Assembly: GCA_964427185.1 (NCBI GenBank)
Contig: CAYRSN010000003.1
Span: 1-64,000 of the forward strand
Source: Sulfurivirga sp964427185
Lineage (GTDB): Bacteria > Pseudomonadota > Gammaproteobacteria > Thiomicrospirales > Thiomicrospiraceae
DNA length: 64,000 nt
Direction: 5' to 3'
This document shows positions 36,317 through 44,442 of this stretch, piece after piece. The notes under the pieces are model-generated. The model ran no database searches. It had not been told where the DNA came from and saw only the letters and a list, made by a program, of their open reading frames with translations. The translations under genes and the position numbers were made by a program. Within the stretch, counting starts at the first letter, position 1. Each line of letters opens with the position of its first letter.

Positions 36317-36748
36317 TCAACCCTCCACCACATCGATGCCCATGCTGCGCGCAGAGCCTTCGATAATCTTCATCGCAGCATCAATATCATTTGCATTCAA
36401 GTCCGGCATCTTCAGCTCAGCAATTTCTTTAATCTGAGCTTTTGTTACCTTGCCCACCTTGTCCAAGTTAGGCACGCTGCTTCCTTTCTGGACACCGGCT
36501 GCTTTTTTCAACAGGAATGATGCTGGCGGAGTCTTAACAACAAAGCTAAATGAACGGTCGTTATATACCGTGATAATAACAGGCACTGGCATGCCTTTGT
36601 CCATGCTCTGCGTTTGTGCATTAAATGCCTTACAGAACTCCATAATATTTACACCGTGCTGACCCAAAGCAGGACCAACCGGTGGTGAAGGGTTTGCACT
36701 GCCTGCAGGCACTTGCAGCTTAATATAGGCTTCTACTTTTTTCGCCAT
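36317..36748 (-). CDS. rplK: 50S ribosomal protein L11
   Basis: GTPase-centre protein, thiostrepton-binding region and activator of RelA; 143 aa. KLQVPAGSANPSPPVGPALG and the linker prolines are intact; the C-terminal rRNA-binding domain ends in MKIIEGSARSMGIDVVEG. A 54-base gap follows nusG, with AAGGAG before the start. Confidence 0.97.
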   Translation of the reverse strand: MAKKVEAYIKLQVPAGSANPSPPVGPALGQHGVNIMEFCKAFNAQTQSMDKGMPVPVIITVYNDRSFSFVVKTPPASFLLKKAAGVQKGSSVPNLDKVGKVTKAQIKEIAELKMPDLNANDIDAAMKIIEGSARSMGIDVVEG

Positions 36749-36802
36749 AACGTTCTCCTTTAATGGGTTAAAACGCCTCTCGGCTCCCCAAGCTTTTCAA
36801 AA

Positions 36803-37336
36803 CTAGAGCTTCTCAACCTGAGAGAAGTCCAGCTCAACAGGCGTGGAACGCCCAAAAATCAACACCGACACCTGAAGCTTGCTTTTGTCATAATCCACCC
36901 CCTCGACAACAGCTTCAAAGTCAGTAAAGGGTCCATCAATTACTCGAACCATTTCTCCAGGTTCGAATAACACTTTAGGACGCGGCTTATCAACCACCTC
37001 CTCCACCTTCTGGAGAATGCGATCCACTTCTTTCTGCGTAATTGGCGCCGGACGCTCTGGTGTGCCGCCAATAAACCCCATCACCTGAGGCACACTTTTC
37101 ACCAGATGCCAGCTATCCTCGTTCATGTCCATCTCTACCAGGACATATCCTGGAAAAAACTTTCGCTCACTCTTGCGCTTTTTGCCATCCTTGACTTCAA
37201 CCACCTCTTCCGAGGGCACAAGAATTCGCCCAAAGCAGTCATCAAGCCCTGCACGCTCAATATATTCCTGCAACGCTTTTTTTACCTTATTCTCATACCC
37301 AGAATAAGCATGAACCACATACCATCGTTTTGCCAT
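36803..37336 (-). CDS. nusG: Transcription termination/antitermination factor NusG
   Basis: RNA polymerase elongation factor that couples to Rho or to S10; 177 aa. NGN domain AKRWYVVHAYSGYENKVKKA and a C-terminal KOW motif around PGEMVRVIDGPFTDFEAVVE are clear. One base after secE, the usual pairing. Confidence 0.98.
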   Translation of the reverse strand: MAKRWYVVHAYSGYENKVKKALQEYIERAGLDDCFGRILVPSEEVVEVKDGKKRKSERKFFPGYVLVEMDMNEDSWHLVKSVPQVMGFIGGTPERPAPITQKEVDRILQKVEEVVDKPRPKVLFEPGEMVRVIDGPFTDFEAVVEGVDYDKSKLQVSVLIFGRSTPVELDFSQVEKL

Positions 37337-37337
37337 T

Positions 37338-37727
37338 TCAGCCTCCGCGCCCTGTTAGCCACTGGATGGCCCACAAGAAAAACATATCCACCAACCAAAG
37401 AAAAATACCCATTACAATCACCACGATCACTATCATAAGCGTGGTTTGCAATGTTTCCTTTCGGGTTGGCCATACCACAAGACGCAGCTCTTTGCGTGTT
37501 TCTTGCAACCCCCCCCACCAGCGCTGCCCAAGCGGTGCCAAATAAAACAGGTATCCTCCCACACCCAGAGCCAACAACAAAACCCCTGCCCTTACAGCGA
37601 GATGTTGATCTCCAAGCATGTAATACGCAATGACACCAGACAGAACTATAACAATAGATACGATCAGCTTTACCTGACCCTGCGAACTGACTTGATCTGT
37701 CTCTACCGTATGATGACGCTTACTCAT
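37338..37727 (-). CDS. secE: Preprotein translocase subunit SecE
   Basis: SecYEG clamp subunit; 129 aa with three membrane helices (about 20-38, 45-63, 95-120), the long form typical of Gammaproteobacteria. The functional core ETRKELRLVVWPTRKETLQT precedes the last helix. I use the ATG at 37727 (MSKRHHTVE); the frame is open 12 codons upstream, through the T-run of a terminator, which makes a longer protein unlikely. Confidence 0.93.
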   Translation of the reverse strand: MSKRHHTVETDQVSSQGQVKLIVSIVIVLSGVIAYYMLGDQHLAVRAGVLLLALGVGGYLFYLAPLGQRWWGGLQETRKELRLVVWPTRKETLQTTLMIVIVVIVMGIFLWLVDMFFLWAIQWLTGRGG

Positions 37728-37740
37728 GACCGCCTTCAAT

Positions 37741-37767
37741 AAAAACGACCTGCCTAAAGGCAAGTCG
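37741..37767 (-). terminator. Terminator between tRNA-Trp and secE
   Basis: On the minus strand CGACTTGCC pairs with GGCAGGTCG (one U-G) around TTTA and is followed by five T. The T-run ends 13 bases before the secE start, and no promoter is visible between them, so secE-nusG must depend on readthrough or on a promoter I cannot see. Confidence 0.75.
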
Positions 37768-37775
37768 TAGAAATA

Positions 37776-37852
37776 TGGCAGGGGCAGTAGGATTCGAACC
37801 TACAACCTGCGGATTTGGAATCCGCTGCTCTACCAATTAGAGCTATACCCCT
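37776..37852 (-). tRNA. tRNA-Trp (CCA)
   Basis: Complete cloverleaf: acceptor AGGGGTA/TGCCCCT, anticodon loop TTCCAAA with anticodon CCA, T loop TTCGAAT, discriminator G and an encoded CCA end. It sits between tuf and secE, a common gammaproteobacterial place. Confidence 0.96.
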
Positions 37853-37866
37853 ATAATGAAATAATG

Positions 37867-37891
37867 AAAAAGGGGGACTATACCATCCCCC
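37867..37891 (-). terminator. Terminator of the upstream tuf gene
   Basis: GGGGGA and TCCCCC pair around an eight-base loop and are followed by TTTTT on the minus strand, 21 bases after the tuf stop. The loop carries the -10 element of the tRNA-Trp promoter. Confidence 0.8.
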
Positions 37892-37905
37892 TCACAAGTT
37901 TTCAA
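37877..37905 (-). promoter_or_regulatory. Sigma-70 promoter of tRNA-Trp, overlapping a terminator
   Basis: Minus strand TTGAAA (37900-37905), 17 bases, TATAGT (37877-37882). The -10 lies inside the loop of the tuf terminator hairpin. Predicted start near 37870, about 18 bases before the tRNA. Confidence 0.65.
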
Positions 37906-37912
37906 GAACCGC

Positions 37913-39103
37913 TTACTCGATCACTTTAGCAACAACACCTGCGCCAACGGTGCGACCGCCTTCACGGATCGCAAAACGCAGACCTTCGTCCATCGCGATT
38001 GGAGCAATCAGCTCTACTGACATCTGAACGTTGTCACCAGGCATGACCATTTCTACACCTTCTGGTAGTTGACATGCACCGGTTACGTCTGTTGTACGGA
38101 AGTAGAACTGTGGACGGTAGCCATTGAAGAATGGGGTGTGACGACCACCTTCTTCTTTGGTCAGCACGTATACTTCTGCTTCGAATTTGGTGTGTGGATT
38201 GATGGTGCCTGGCTGTGCCAGTACCTGGCCACGCTCTACTTCTTCACGCTTGGTGCCACGCAGTAGCACACCTACGTTATCACCCGCCACGCCTTCGTCC
38301 AGAAGTTTACGGAACATTTCTACACCGGTTACGGTGGTCTTTTGTGTTGGACGAATACCTACGATTTCTACTTCGTCACCTACACGAACGATACCGGTTT
38401 CAATACGACCGGTTACTACGGTACCACGTCCCTGGATGGAGAATACGTCTTCAATCGGCATCAAGAACGGCTTGTCTGTGTCACGCTCTGGGGTCGGGAT
38501 GTATTCGTCCATGGCGTTAACCAGACGCTCAATGGAGGGCTCTCCAATCTCTGAGGTGTCACCTTCAATGGCTTTCAGGGCTGAACCTGTAATAACAGGA
38601 ACATCGTCTCCGGGGAAGTCGTATTCGCTCAGTAGTTCACGCACTTCCATTTCAACCAGTTCGAGCAGCTCTTCGTCGTCTACCATGTCTGCTTTGTTGA
38701 GGTATACGACGATGTAAGGTACACCTACCTGACGAGATAGCAGGATGTGTTCACGGGTCTGTGGCATAGGACCATCTGCTGCTGACACAACCAGGATGGC
38801 ACCATCCATCTGGGCTGCACCTGTGATCATGTTTTTGACGTAGTCGGCGTGACCCGGACAGTCTACGTGGGCGTAGTGACGATTCTCTGATTCGTATTCT
38901 ACGTGTGCTGTAGAGATGGTAATACCACGCGCACGCTCTTCCGGTGCGTTGTCAATCTGGTCGTATGCTTTGGTTTCACCACCAAATTTCTTGCCCTGAA
39001 CAATGGTCAGTGCCGCTGTCAGTGTGGTCTTGCCGTGGTCTACGTGACCAATTGTGCCCACGTTTACGTGGGGTTTCGTACGCTCAAACTTTTCCTTTGC
39101 CAT
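37913..39103 (-). CDS. tuf: Elongation factor Tu (copy after tRNA-Thr)
   Basis: Second EF-Tu gene, 396 aa, same protein as the copy at 21517-22707. All lines I compared are identical in DNA over the 1,188 bases from ATG to the last Glu codon, while the stop codon (TAA instead of TGA) and both flanks differ. It follows the tRNA-Tyr-Gly-Thr cluster (tufB-like position) and has its own terminator. Ribosome binding site AGGG eight bases before the start is weak. Confidence 0.98.
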   Translation of the reverse strand: MAKEKFERTKPHVNVGTIGHVDHGKTTLTAALTIVQGKKFGGETKAYDQIDNAPEERARGITISTAHVEYESENRHYAHVDCPGHADYVKNMITGAAQMDGAILVVSAADGPMPQTREHILLSRQVGVPYIVVYLNKADMVDDEELLELVEMEVRELLSEYDFPGDDVPVITGSALKAIEGDTSEIGEPSIERLVNAMDEYIPTPERDTDKPFLMPIEDVFSIQGRGTVVTGRIETGIVRVGDEVEIVGIRPTQKTTVTGVEMFRKLLDEGVAGDNVGVLLRGTKREEVERGQVLAQPGTINPHTKFEAEVYVLTKEEGGRHTPFFNGYRPQFYFRTTDVTGACQLPEGVEMVMPGDNVQMSVELIAPIAMDEGLRFAIREGGRTVGAGVVAKVIE

Positions 39104-39161
39104 GTCAAAGACCCTGTTTTATAAACTTAAACAACCGGCACGATGACCGGCTTCGAAAATC

Positions 39162-39237
39162 TGGAGCTCCCGACCAGGATCGAACTGGTGACCTCATCCT
39201 TACCATGGATGCGCTCTACCAACTGAGCTACGGGAGC
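39162..39237 (-). tRNA. tRNA-Thr (GGT)
   Basis: Complete cloverleaf: acceptor GCTCCCG/CGGGAGC, D arm AGCTCAGTTGGTAGAGC, anticodon loop ATGGTAA (anticodon GGT), T loop TTCGATC, discriminator T and encoded CCA. 76 bases. Confidence 0.96.
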
Positions 39238-39240
39238 AAA

Positions 39241-39315
39241 TGGAGCGGGCGATGGGAATCGAACCCACGTCATCGGCTTGGAAGGCCGAGGTAATAGCCA
39301 CTATACGACGCCCGC
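39241..39315 (-). tRNA. tRNA-Gly (TCC)
   Basis: Complete cloverleaf: acceptor GCGGGCG/CGCCCGC, anticodon loop CTTCCAA (anticodon TCC), T loop TTCGATT, discriminator T, encoded CCA. 75 bases, three bases before tRNA-Thr. Confidence 0.96.
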
Positions 39316-39320
39316 GAAAA

Positions 39321-39405
39321 TGGTGGAGGGTGGTGGATTCGAACCACCGAAGGCTGAGCCAGCAGATTTACAGTCTGCCCCCTTTGACCGCTCGGGAAAC
39401 CCTCC
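39321..39405 (-). tRNA. tRNA-Tyr (GTA)
   Basis: Class II tRNA with a long variable arm; acceptor GGAGGGT/ACCCTCC, anticodon loop CTGTAAA (anticodon GTA), T loop TTCGAAT, discriminator A and encoded CCA. 85 bases, first in the cluster. Confidence 0.96.
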
Positions 39406-39419
39406 GAAATTTCGAGCGT

Positions 39420-39447
39420 ATTTTAGAGGTTATCGAGCACATGTCAA
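39420..39447 (-). promoter_or_regulatory. Promoter of the tRNA-Tyr-Gly-Thr-tuf transcript
   Basis: Minus strand perfect TTGACA (39442-39447), 16 bases, TAAAAT (39420-39425), ending 15 bases before tRNA-Tyr. The region after the -10 (ACGCTCG) is GC-rich as in stringently controlled stable RNA promoters. Confidence 0.85.
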
Positions 39448-39484
39448 GTCATTTCAGCTTAAAATTTATTTTTTATTACATAGT

Positions 39485-40783
39485 ATGGCCACAACCATGA
39501 TCAATATCACCTACGACCAACAACATATCTGGCACCCCTATAGCTGCATCCCCCCCTCCCATCCACCACTTCCCGTTGCTGCAACTGAAGGTTGTGAAAT
39601 CATCCTTGAAGACGGACGAAGGCTTATAGACGGCATGAGCTCCTGGTGGGCGGCTATCCATGGCTACAACCACCCCAAGTTACTTGCTGCAGCAGCAAGA
39701 CAACTGAAGACCATGCCGCATATTATGTTTGGCGGCCTGACTCATGAGCCTGCCATTGACCTTGCCGAGCACCTGGTCACACTCTCCCCTGCCCCCCTAA
39801 AAAAGGTCTTTTTTGCAGACAGTGGCTCAGTGGCGGTAGAGGTAGCACTTAAAATCGCTTTGCAATACTGGATAGCGCGGCGAAAACCTGAGAAAAATCG
39901 TTTTCTAACTGTACATGCAGGCTATCATGGTGACACCTTTGGCGCCATGAGCGTCACCGACCCAATCGGCGGCATGCACAGCCTGTTTGCCGGTATTCTG
40001 CCAAAACACTTTTTTGCCCCCTCACCCACAATGGGGTTTACACACCACCCTACAGAGCCCGCAGAAGACATTCAGGCCTTGGCAAGCATTCTGCAGACAC
40101 ATCACCATAAAATTGCCGCCATTATTATCGAGCCTATTGTGCAAGGTGCTGGTGGTATGCGCTTCTACCGCCCTGCCTATCTGCGTCAATTACGTGCCCT
40201 TGCGGATGACCATGATGTATTACTGATTTTTGATGAAATAGCCACCGGGTTCGGACGTACCGGTAAACTGTTTGCCAGCGAATGGAGCGGTATCAGCCCG
40301 GATATTATGACACTGGGCAAAGCGCTGACGGGAGGCATGATGACGCTGGCTGCCACATTAACAACAGAAAACATCGCTTTTACACTCTGCAGCAATCCAC
40401 CTCACGCGCTCATGCATGGGCCAACCTTTATGGCCAACCCTACTGCATGCGCTGTCGCCAACGCCAGCATAAAACTTTTATTGGAAACACCCTGGAAAAC
40501 CTACGTCCACCATATTGAACAAACGCTTCAACACGGCTTTAGCCCATTGAACCATCACCCCGGCGTAAAAGATGTGCGCACACTTGGTGCAATCGGCGTT
40601 ATTGAACTTATTCGAGATGATTTAGCGCAACCCATCCAAGACGCTTGTGTACGACACGGCATCTGGCTACGTCCTTTTGGGCGTTTAGTCTATACCATGC
40701 CGCCTTTTATTATTTCAGATACACAATTATCCCAGCTGATCGATGGCATGGTTAACGCTGTTCAAGAAGTCGTTCCAGCTTAG
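39485..40783 (+). CDS. bioA: Adenosylmethionine-8-amino-7-oxononanoate aminotransferase
   Basis: PLP enzyme of biotin synthesis that makes 7,8-diaminopelargonate from KAPA with S-adenosylmethionine as amino donor; 432 aa. The N-terminal HIWHPYS, MSSWWAAIHGYNHP, the Asp of FDEIATGFGRTG and the PLP lysine K279 in LGKALTGGM are seen. The ATG at 39485 is the best start although no Shine-Dalgarno is visible before it or before the ATG at 39497; the frame is open further upstream only through the tRNA genes. It stands alone, divergent from the tRNA-tuf unit, without other bio genes. Confidence 0.95.
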   Translation: MATTMINITYDQQHIWHPYSCIPPSHPPLPVAATEGCEIILEDGRRLIDGMSSWWAAIHGYNHPKLLAAAARQLKTMPHIMFGGLTHEPAIDLAEHLVTLSPAPLKKVFFADSGSVAVEVALKIALQYWIARRKPEKNRFLTVHAGYHGDTFGAMSVTDPIGGMHSLFAGILPKHFFAPSPTMGFTHHPTEPAEDIQALASILQTHHHKIAAIIIEPIVQGAGGMRFYRPAYLRQLRALADDHDVLLIFDEIATGFGRTGKLFASEWSGISPDIMTLGKALTGGMMTLAATLTTENIAFTLCSNPPHALMHGPTFMANPTACAVANASIKLLLETPWKTYVHHIEQTLQHGFSPLNHHPGVKDVRTLGAIGVIELIRDDLAQPIQDACVRHGIWLRPFGRLVYTMPPFIISDTQLSQLIDGMVNAVQEVVPA

Positions 40784-40816
40784 GGCTTTGCTTTAATGCC
40801 CCTTTATGTTTACCCG

Positions 40817-41908
40817 CTACACGTTAAAGCGAAAGTGCATGATATCTCCATCCTGCACGATATATTCCTTGCCTTCCAGGCGCATCTTCCCTGCCTCTTT
40901 TGCCCCCTGCTCTCCACCACAACGGATAAAGTCCTCGTAAGCAATGACCTCTGCACGAATAAAGCCTTTTTGGAAGTCCGTATGAATAACACCGGCCGCT
41001 TCAGGTGCTGTTGCACCTTGCTTAACCGTCCAAGCACGCACCTCTTTTTCGCCTGCAGTAAAGTAAGTCTGCAACCCCAACAACTCATAACCTGCACGAA
41101 TAACTCGATTAAGACCCGGCTCATCCAGCCCCATTTCCTGAAGAAAATCTGCCTTTTCCTCCTCTTCCAGCTCAGCAATTTCTGCTTCAATCGCAGCACA
41201 CACCGGCACAACCGGTGCACCTTCTGCTTCTGCATAGGCACACAGCGCTTCTAAATGCGGATTTCCCTCAAAACCGTCTTCATTTACGTTGGCGATATAC
41301 ATCATGGGCTTGATTGTCAGCAAGTGCAGATCATATAAAGCTGCATACTCTTCTTCCGACAACCCCAAAGAGCGAATCAGCTTACCCTGCTCCAGACCTG
41401 CCAGCACTTTTTCAAACAGCTCAAGCTGCGCTTTAGCCTCCTTATCACCGGATTTTGCTTTACGCTGCACTTTGGCAATTGCCTTTTCCAAAGACTCCAT
41501 ATCCGCCAACATGAGCTCAGTGTTAATTACCTCAATATCCGAACGCGGATCCACCTTGCCAGCCACATGCACGATATCATCATTCTCGAAGCAGCGTACA
41601 ACTTGGGCAATCGCATCGGTCTCTCGAATATTAGCCAGAAACTTATTACCCAACCCTTCGCCTTTGGAAGCACCTTCCACCAATCCCGCAATATCCACAA
41701 ACTCCATGGTGGTATATAGCGTTCGCTGCGGCTTCACAATCTCTGCAATCTTATCGGCACGAGGATCCGGTACCGGCACCACCCCCACATTTGGCTCAAT
41801 GGTACAAAACGGGTAGTTCGCCGATTCAATACCTGCATTTGTCAAAGCATTAAACAGCGTGGACTTCCCAACATTCGGCAAACCAACAATACCGCACTTA
41901 AACCCCAT
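40817..41908 (-). CDS. ychF: Ribosome-binding ATPase YchF
   Basis: Obg-family P-loop protein that hydrolyses ATP rather than GTP; linked to ribosome and oxidative stress control. The 363-aa protein has GLPNVGKSTLFNALT (residues 9-23), the altered G4 region, VRCFENDDIVHV and a C-terminal TGS domain ending AKEAGKMRLEGKEYIVQDGD. Follows pth with a nine-base spacer, as in many Gammaproteobacteria. Confidence 0.97.
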   Translation of the reverse strand: MGFKCGIVGLPNVGKSTLFNALTNAGIESANYPFCTIEPNVGVVPVPDPRADKIAEIVKPQRTLYTTMEFVDIAGLVEGASKGEGLGNKFLANIRETDAIAQVVRCFENDDIVHVAGKVDPRSDIEVINTELMLADMESLEKAIAKVQRKAKSGDKEAKAQLELFEKVLAGLEQGKLIRSLGLSEEEYAALYDLHLLTIKPMMYIANVNEDGFEGNPHLEALCAYAEAEGAPVVPVCAAIEAEIAELEEEEKADFLQEMGLDEPGLNRVIRAGYELLGLQTYFTAGEKEVRAWTVKQGATAPEAAGVIHTDFQKGFIRAEVIAYEDFIRCGGEQGAKEAGKMRLEGKEYIVQDGDIMHFRFNV

Positions 41909-41917
41909 ACTTCACCT

Positions 41918-42496
41918 TTAAGTTTTACTGTGTAAATGATTCATTACCACGGCCCAATCGCCCCGTACGATTTCCGGCAGATAACGGATGGCCTCATCCA
42001 TCGCACTTTCAATTGACACACGCTCTGCCTTAGCCGGTGCTTTCAATACATAATCCACTACCTGATTGCGATCTCCCGGGTGGTCGATACCAATCCGCAG
42101 ACGCGCAAAGTCACGACTTCCCAAGGCCTTTATAATATCTTTCAGGCCATTATGCCCTCCATGCCCCCCTCCTCTTTTCAAACGCGCTACACCCGCAGGC
42201 AAATCCAGCTCATCATGTACAACCAGAATGGATTCAGGTGGCAACTTATAAAACCTCGCTAACGCAGAAACACTCTGACCGCTGCGGTTCATAAAAGTAC
42301 CAGGCTTCAACAGCCATACATCCTGACCTGCTACCTGTATACGCACCGTCTCTCCCAAGAATTTAGCCTCTGGACGCAGTACGCTACCATATTGACGCGC
42401 TACTTCGTCCACAAACCAAAAACCGGCGTTGTGCCGGGTTTGCGAATATTTGGCACCGGGATTTCCCAGTCCAACAATCAGCTTCACCTTGCACAT
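41918..42496 (-). CDS. pth: Peptidyl-tRNA hydrolase
   Basis: Recycles peptidyl-tRNA dropped from ribosomes; 192 aa. VGLGNPGAKYSQTRHNAGFW contains the catalytic His and the conserved Asn residues; FMNRSGQSVS and the Asp-bearing LVVHDELDLPAG are also seen. Encoded between rplY and ychF. Confidence 0.97.
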   Translation of the reverse strand: MCKVKLIVGLGNPGAKYSQTRHNAGFWFVDEVARQYGSVLRPEAKFLGETVRIQVAGQDVWLLKPGTFMNRSGQSVSALARFYKLPPESILVVHDELDLPAGVARLKRGGGHGGHNGLKDIIKALGSRDFARLRIGIDHPGDRNQVVDYVLKAPAKAERVSIESAMDEAIRYLPEIVRGDWAVVMNHLHSKT

Positions 42497-42530
42497 ACGC
42501 CGGTCTCGATCGTATCGCGCTTAAAAACGC

Positions 42531-43127
42531 TTATTTTTTAATTTTTGGCTTCGATACAGCTACAACGGCCTGATCATACTCTGGCTTACCATGTAGTAGC
42601 GCTGTCAACTCCACGCCTTCTGGCAAAACCAGGTCTGACAGACGTTTGGTTGTACCCGGACCCATATCTGCCACATCCACAACAATTTCAGTAGGCAGAT
42701 CTTTCGGATAACAACGAATTTCTACAGAAGACAGGAAGAAAGTCATAAAGCCACCCATTTTTACGCCAGGCGCTTTATCCTGTCCTTCAAAACGAAGGGG
42801 CACACGTTTTTTAATTTTGCGGCTCTCATCAATTCGCTGAAAATCCACATGGGTAACACGACCATTTACCTGATGACGCTGAACCTCTTTCAGCACAGCC
42901 GTCTCTTTTTCTCCACCTTCCACTTCGATCTCAATAATCGTGTTGTACACTCGTGGATCTTCAATGGTATGCTCGATAAAGTTACTTTCGATGGTAATCA
43001 GCACCGGAGCTTTATCCGCACCATAAATGACACCCGGCACCTTACCCTGATGACGAAGGCGGCGGCTCGCACCTTTCCCTTCATCTGTGCGCTTTTGCAC
43101 TTTCCAAACCGTGTTATATCCAGACAT
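42531..43127 (-). CDS. rplY: 50S ribosomal protein L25, long (Ctc) form
   Basis: 5S rRNA-binding protein, 198 aa: the long TL5/Ctc form with an N-terminal L25 domain (to about 95) and a C-terminal beta domain, unlike the 94-aa E. coli protein. GKGASRRLRHQGKVPGVIYG, VTHVDFQRID and the LPTEIVVDVADMGPG segment are diagnostic. Downstream of prs, behind a terminator and a possible promoter of its own. Confidence 0.95.
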   Translation of the reverse strand: MSGYNTVWKVQKRTDEGKGASRRLRHQGKVPGVIYGADKAPVLITIESNFIEHTIEDPRVYNTIIEIEVEGGEKETAVLKEVQRHQVNGRVTHVDFQRIDESRKIKKRVPLRFEGQDKAPGVKMGGFMTFFLSSVEIRCYPKDLPTEIVVDVADMGPGTTKRLSDLVLPEGVELTALLHGKPEYDQAVVAVSKPKIKK

Positions 43128-43190
43128 AAGTCTTCTCCTAATTCAGTTCAAATAGTACCGACTTGACACGCGACCATGCCCGACGGCACC

Positions 43191-43222
43191 CTCTCCTTAT
43201 CACAAAGGAGAGCGGCATTATA
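43191..43222 (-). promoter_or_regulatory. rplY leader: -10 element and hairpin
   Basis: A perfect TATAAT (43217-43222, minus strand) is followed by CTCTCCTT / AAGGAGAG arms (43191-43198 and 43205-43212) with a six-base loop. The -35 is poor. The hairpin would lie at the very 5' end of the rplY mRNA and has no T-run. Confidence 0.4.
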
Positions 43223-43244
43223 CTGATTTCAAAAGAAAACGCCA

Positions 43245-43270
43245 CAAAAACGCCCGCATAAGCGGGCGTT
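43245..43270 (-). terminator. Terminator after prs
   Basis: Nine-bp perfect stem (AACGCCCGC / GCGGGCGTT) with an ATAA loop, followed by TTTTT on the minus strand, 28 bases past the prs stop. Confidence 0.88.
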
Positions 43271-43298
43271 TAAATGAGAGCACATCCAGCCAAGAAGC

Positions 43299-44264
43299 TT
43301 ATCCACGCCATCCCATCAAGGCAGTCACAGACTCTTCTTGATTCACACGACGAATTGCCTCGCCCAAAATCTGGGAAATGCTAATCTGACGAATTTTCTC
43401 ACAGTTTTTAGCCGTTACATCCAGCAGAATCGTATCGGTTACCACCAGCTCTGTCAGCACAGAGTTTTTAATATTCTCAACCGCAGGCCCGGAAAGCACA
43501 GGATGCGTCACATAGGCTGAGACAGTTTTAGCGCCATGCTCCATCAAAGCGGCTGCTCCTTTACACAAGGTGCCAGCCGTATCAACCATATCATCAATAA
43601 TAATACAGTCACGCCCTTCAATATCACCAATGATATTCATCACCTCAGACACATTTGCTTTGGGGCGACGTTTATCAATAATTGCCAAATCCACATTAAC
43701 TGCCTTGGCAACTGCACGGGCACGCACAACCCCACCTACATCAGGGGAAACGATGACCACATTGTCCAACGCCTTGGTTTCATACATATCCTGAACCAAG
43801 CGGGTTGAGCCATAAATGTTATCCACCGGAATATCAAAAAACCCCTGGATCTGATCGGCGTGCAAATCAACCGTAATCACACGGTCAGCACCCGCCACTG
43901 TAATAAAGTCAGCCGCCAAACGTGCGGTAATCGGCACACGGGAAGAGTGTGGCCGCCGATCCTGACGCGCAAAACCATAATAAGGTATTACAGCTGTAAT
44001 GCGTTTAGCTGAGGCGCGGCGTAGCGCATCCATCATGCAACACAGCTCCATCAGGTTTGCCGCCGGCTGAGGGGAGCAGGTGGGCTGAAGTACGTACACG
44101 TCACGACCGCGCACGGATTCCTCAATTTCCACCATGACCTCACCATCACTGAAACGACCAACTTTAGCCTTCCCAAGAGGTAGATCAAGATAAGAGGCAA
44201 TATGTTCGGCAAGCGGAATATTCGCATTGCCAGCAAAAAGCGTAACGGAAGAATTCTGTGCCAT
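43299..44264 (-). CDS. prs: Ribose-phosphate pyrophosphokinase
   Basis: Makes PRPP from ribose 5-phosphate and ATP for nucleotides, His and Trp; 321 aa, class I. VTLFAGNANIPLAEHIASYL, the flexible catalytic loop YGFARQDRRPHSSRVPI and the PRPP-binding DCIIIDDMVDTAGTL are conserved. It follows tRNA-Gln by 39 bases, a classical gammaproteobacterial neighbour. Confidence 0.97.
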   Translation of the reverse strand: MAQNSSVTLFAGNANIPLAEHIASYLDLPLGKAKVGRFSDGEVMVEIEESVRGRDVYVLQPTCSPQPAANLMELCCMMDALRRASAKRITAVIPYYGFARQDRRPHSSRVPITARLAADFITVAGADRVITVDLHADQIQGFFDIPVDNIYGSTRLVQDMYETKALDNVVIVSPDVGGVVRARAVAKAVNVDLAIIDKRRPKANVSEVMNIIGDIEGRDCIIIDDMVDTAGTLCKGAAALMEHGAKTVSAYVTHPVLSGPAVENIKNSVLTELVVTDTILLDVTAKNCEKIRQISISQILGEAIRRVNQEESVTALMGWRG

Positions 44265-44303
44265 TAAAGGCTGTCTCCTAAGGCAAGGATGCTTTAAGGA
44301 AGA

Positions 44304-44378
44304 TGGCTGGGCCGGGAGGATTCGAACCTCCGCATGGCAGGATCAAAACCTGCTGCCTTACCGCTTGGCGACGGCCCA
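44304..44378 (-). tRNA. tRNA-Gln (TTG)
   Basis: Complete cloverleaf: acceptor TGGGCCG/CGGCCCA, anticodon stem GCAGG/CCTGC around TTTTGAT (anticodon TTG), T loop TTCGAAT, discriminator G, encoded CCA. 75 bases. Confidence 0.96.
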
Positions 44379-44401
44379 GCAGAGCAACGAGACAGGTGCG
44401 T

Positions 44402-44429
44402 ATTATGCCAATCAGAAAACAAAAATCAA
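44402..44429 (-). promoter_or_regulatory. Promoter of tRNA-Gln
   Basis: Minus strand TTGATT (44424-44429), 16 bases, CATAAT (44402-44407) with TGG directly before it (extended -10). Located between the TPR gene and the tRNA, 24 bases from the tRNA start. Confidence 0.6.
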
Positions 44430-44442
44430 GTCTCATTTTCAC

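Noticed and set aside
37728..37763. Longer SecE starting at a TTG
   Set aside because: It would translate through a terminator T-run, and the family start fits MSKRHHTVE at 37727.
39278..39484. Upstream extension of bioA through tRNA-Gly and tRNA-Tyr
   Set aside because: The open frame crosses complete tRNA genes on the other strand; the protein similarity begins only after 39485.
40784..40816. Bidirectional terminator between bioA and ychF
   Set aside because: Only a GGGC/GCCC stem with an 11-base loop and a broken T-run; too weak to call.
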